A stretch of 64,000 nt of DNA from Doris montereyensis (Eukaryota; Mollusca; Gastropoda; Nudibranchia; Dorididae), in NCBI GenBank assembly GCA_037039925.1, contig JAXRKP010000448.1, forward strand, positions 153,501 to 217,500. The letters run 5' to 3'. How positions within the stretch are numbered: position 1 is the stretch's first letter; each line of letters begins with the position of its first letter. Position numbers and translations under genes: made by a program. Under the pieces are notes generated by a model. It was not told where the DNA came from. It ran no database searches and was given only the letters and a program-made list of their open reading frames with translations. This document shows, in pieces, positions 1-64,000 of the stretch.

Positions 1-785
1 AATAGAAGAGAGACGCATGAGCTATTGTTAGAAATGAAATATGTCTTGAAAGGCTTTTTGTCTAACTTTCAATGATAATTTGGTAAGGGTTTGATATTGA
101 TTTACCCCACATCCACAGCTAAGGAGATCTCAGGTTTTTTGGCAGGATTTTTAATTTGGCCCGGGCTGCCCAATGAATCTTTAACATGCATAGAATGATG
201 TGATGTTTGTGATCTATACATGGGGCTTCCTTTTTATCGTCCGTCTCCGATAAGACTAGGTGTCGATATACCTACCTGATCCATGGGGGTAGATTTTACT
301 GGAAAAAAAGAAAAAAAAAACTCGAGAAAATGTTTTCAACCATCGGTGGGGCTTGGACCCACGACCACAGGCTACGAGTTAGAGGCCGACACCTTACCTC
401 TGAAATACCGAGTCCCCCATGGAAATTGAAGAGGATGGAGCAATTGAAGGGGTCATTTCAAGAGTGTACCTAAGTCACAACTACGTCATTTAGAAAAATG
501 CCAAAAAAAACATGGACTTTGGCACTGTTGGTTTTAGGGAACTCCAAGTTTCAAACGGTTGGTAAACGTGACGTTTATTTATCATATCCTTTTCACACTT
601 TTCAAGAGGCATGATTTCCTTTTATCCCCTAGGATTATCTCTCTGTCTCGTTTTTTTCATGAAAATGGACACAGGTAGGTACACTATTGAAATGACTCCT
701 TCATATGCTAGAGATGAAATATGTTTTTTCAAAGACGTTTGTCTAACTAACTTCCAATGATAAATCGGGTAAATGAATGAATTAC
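1..785. other. Intron 3' of EGF 9, no exon seen
   Basis: No coding segment is visible here. Bases 26-90 resemble 706-770 (AGAAATGAAATATG...CAATGATAA), a direct duplication that flanks a SINE (93-418). The terminal fibulin module must lie further left. Confidence 0.6.
93..418 (-). repeat. tRNA-derived SINE, family S1
   Basis: On the minus strand it begins with a tRNA-like head (GGGGACTCGGTA..., box-B-like GGGTCCAAGCCCC) and runs into a body containing CATTAAAGATCC-type and CATCCGTCTCCGAT-type blocks, ending in a TTTGATTTGA-like tail. The same body recurs at 9.73, 12.1, 13.05, 13.46, 18.08 (reverse), 23.25, 24.1, 26.8, 59.86, 60.89 and 61.3 kb. Confidence 0.8.

Positions 786-64000
<63,215 letters not shown>

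Noticed and set aside
1..785. Terminal fibulin module
   Set aside because: No segment here encodes the expected conserved C-terminal strands; the region is a SINE and AT-rich intron.

Overview
The window is animal nuclear DNA. It holds one large multi-exon gene on the minus strand and no other gene I can support. All exons have eukaryotic GT/AG borders, introns are 0.4 to about 6 kb, and tRNA-derived SINEs and micro/minisatellites fill most of the introns. The repeats suggest a lophotrochozoan invertebrate, perhaps a gastropod mollusc; that is inference only.

The gene is a hemicentin (fibulin-6 type extracellular matrix protein). Reading the minus strand from right to left gives: the end of one Ig domain (about 63.97 kb), four further Ig domains each split over two exons (61.7 to 44.2 kb), five thrombospondin type-1 repeats of about 57 residues (38.5 to 29.8 kb), a nidogen-type G2F domain (29.2 to 20.7 kb), eight calcium-binding EGF-like domains with a long basic and Asp/Asn-rich linker between the seventh and eighth (19.9 to 4.2 kb), and a ninth, fibulin-type EGF exon (0.8-0.9 kb). 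The 5' part (VWA domain, most Ig domains) lies beyond the right end, and the last exon(s) with the fibulin C-terminal module lie beyond the left end. Domain order and the motifs at the C-terminus match the vertebrate hemicentin layout as I remember it. The product would be a secreted basement-membrane-associated protein.

Most domain exons start and end in phase 1. Several carry one- or two-base indels against the family pattern, often in homopolymers, which looks like consensus error rather than decay.

Two features stand out. First, several minisatellites appear to be built from the edges of the gene's own exons: an acceptor plus exon start at 21.7-22.9 kb, a donor at 32.2-32.9 kb, exon plus donor at 52.7-53.6 kb, exon body at 57.3-59.2 kb, and a triplicated acceptor at 50.3-50.4 kb. 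Second, long blocks (26.0-29.5, 41.5-44.0, 51.8-53.2, 56.3-57.3 kb) are second copies of nearby sequence in which short stretches are replaced, nearly in register, by a simple-repeat unit. That pattern points to chimeric consensus at repeats, so any biological reading of this locus must first exclude assembly artefact.
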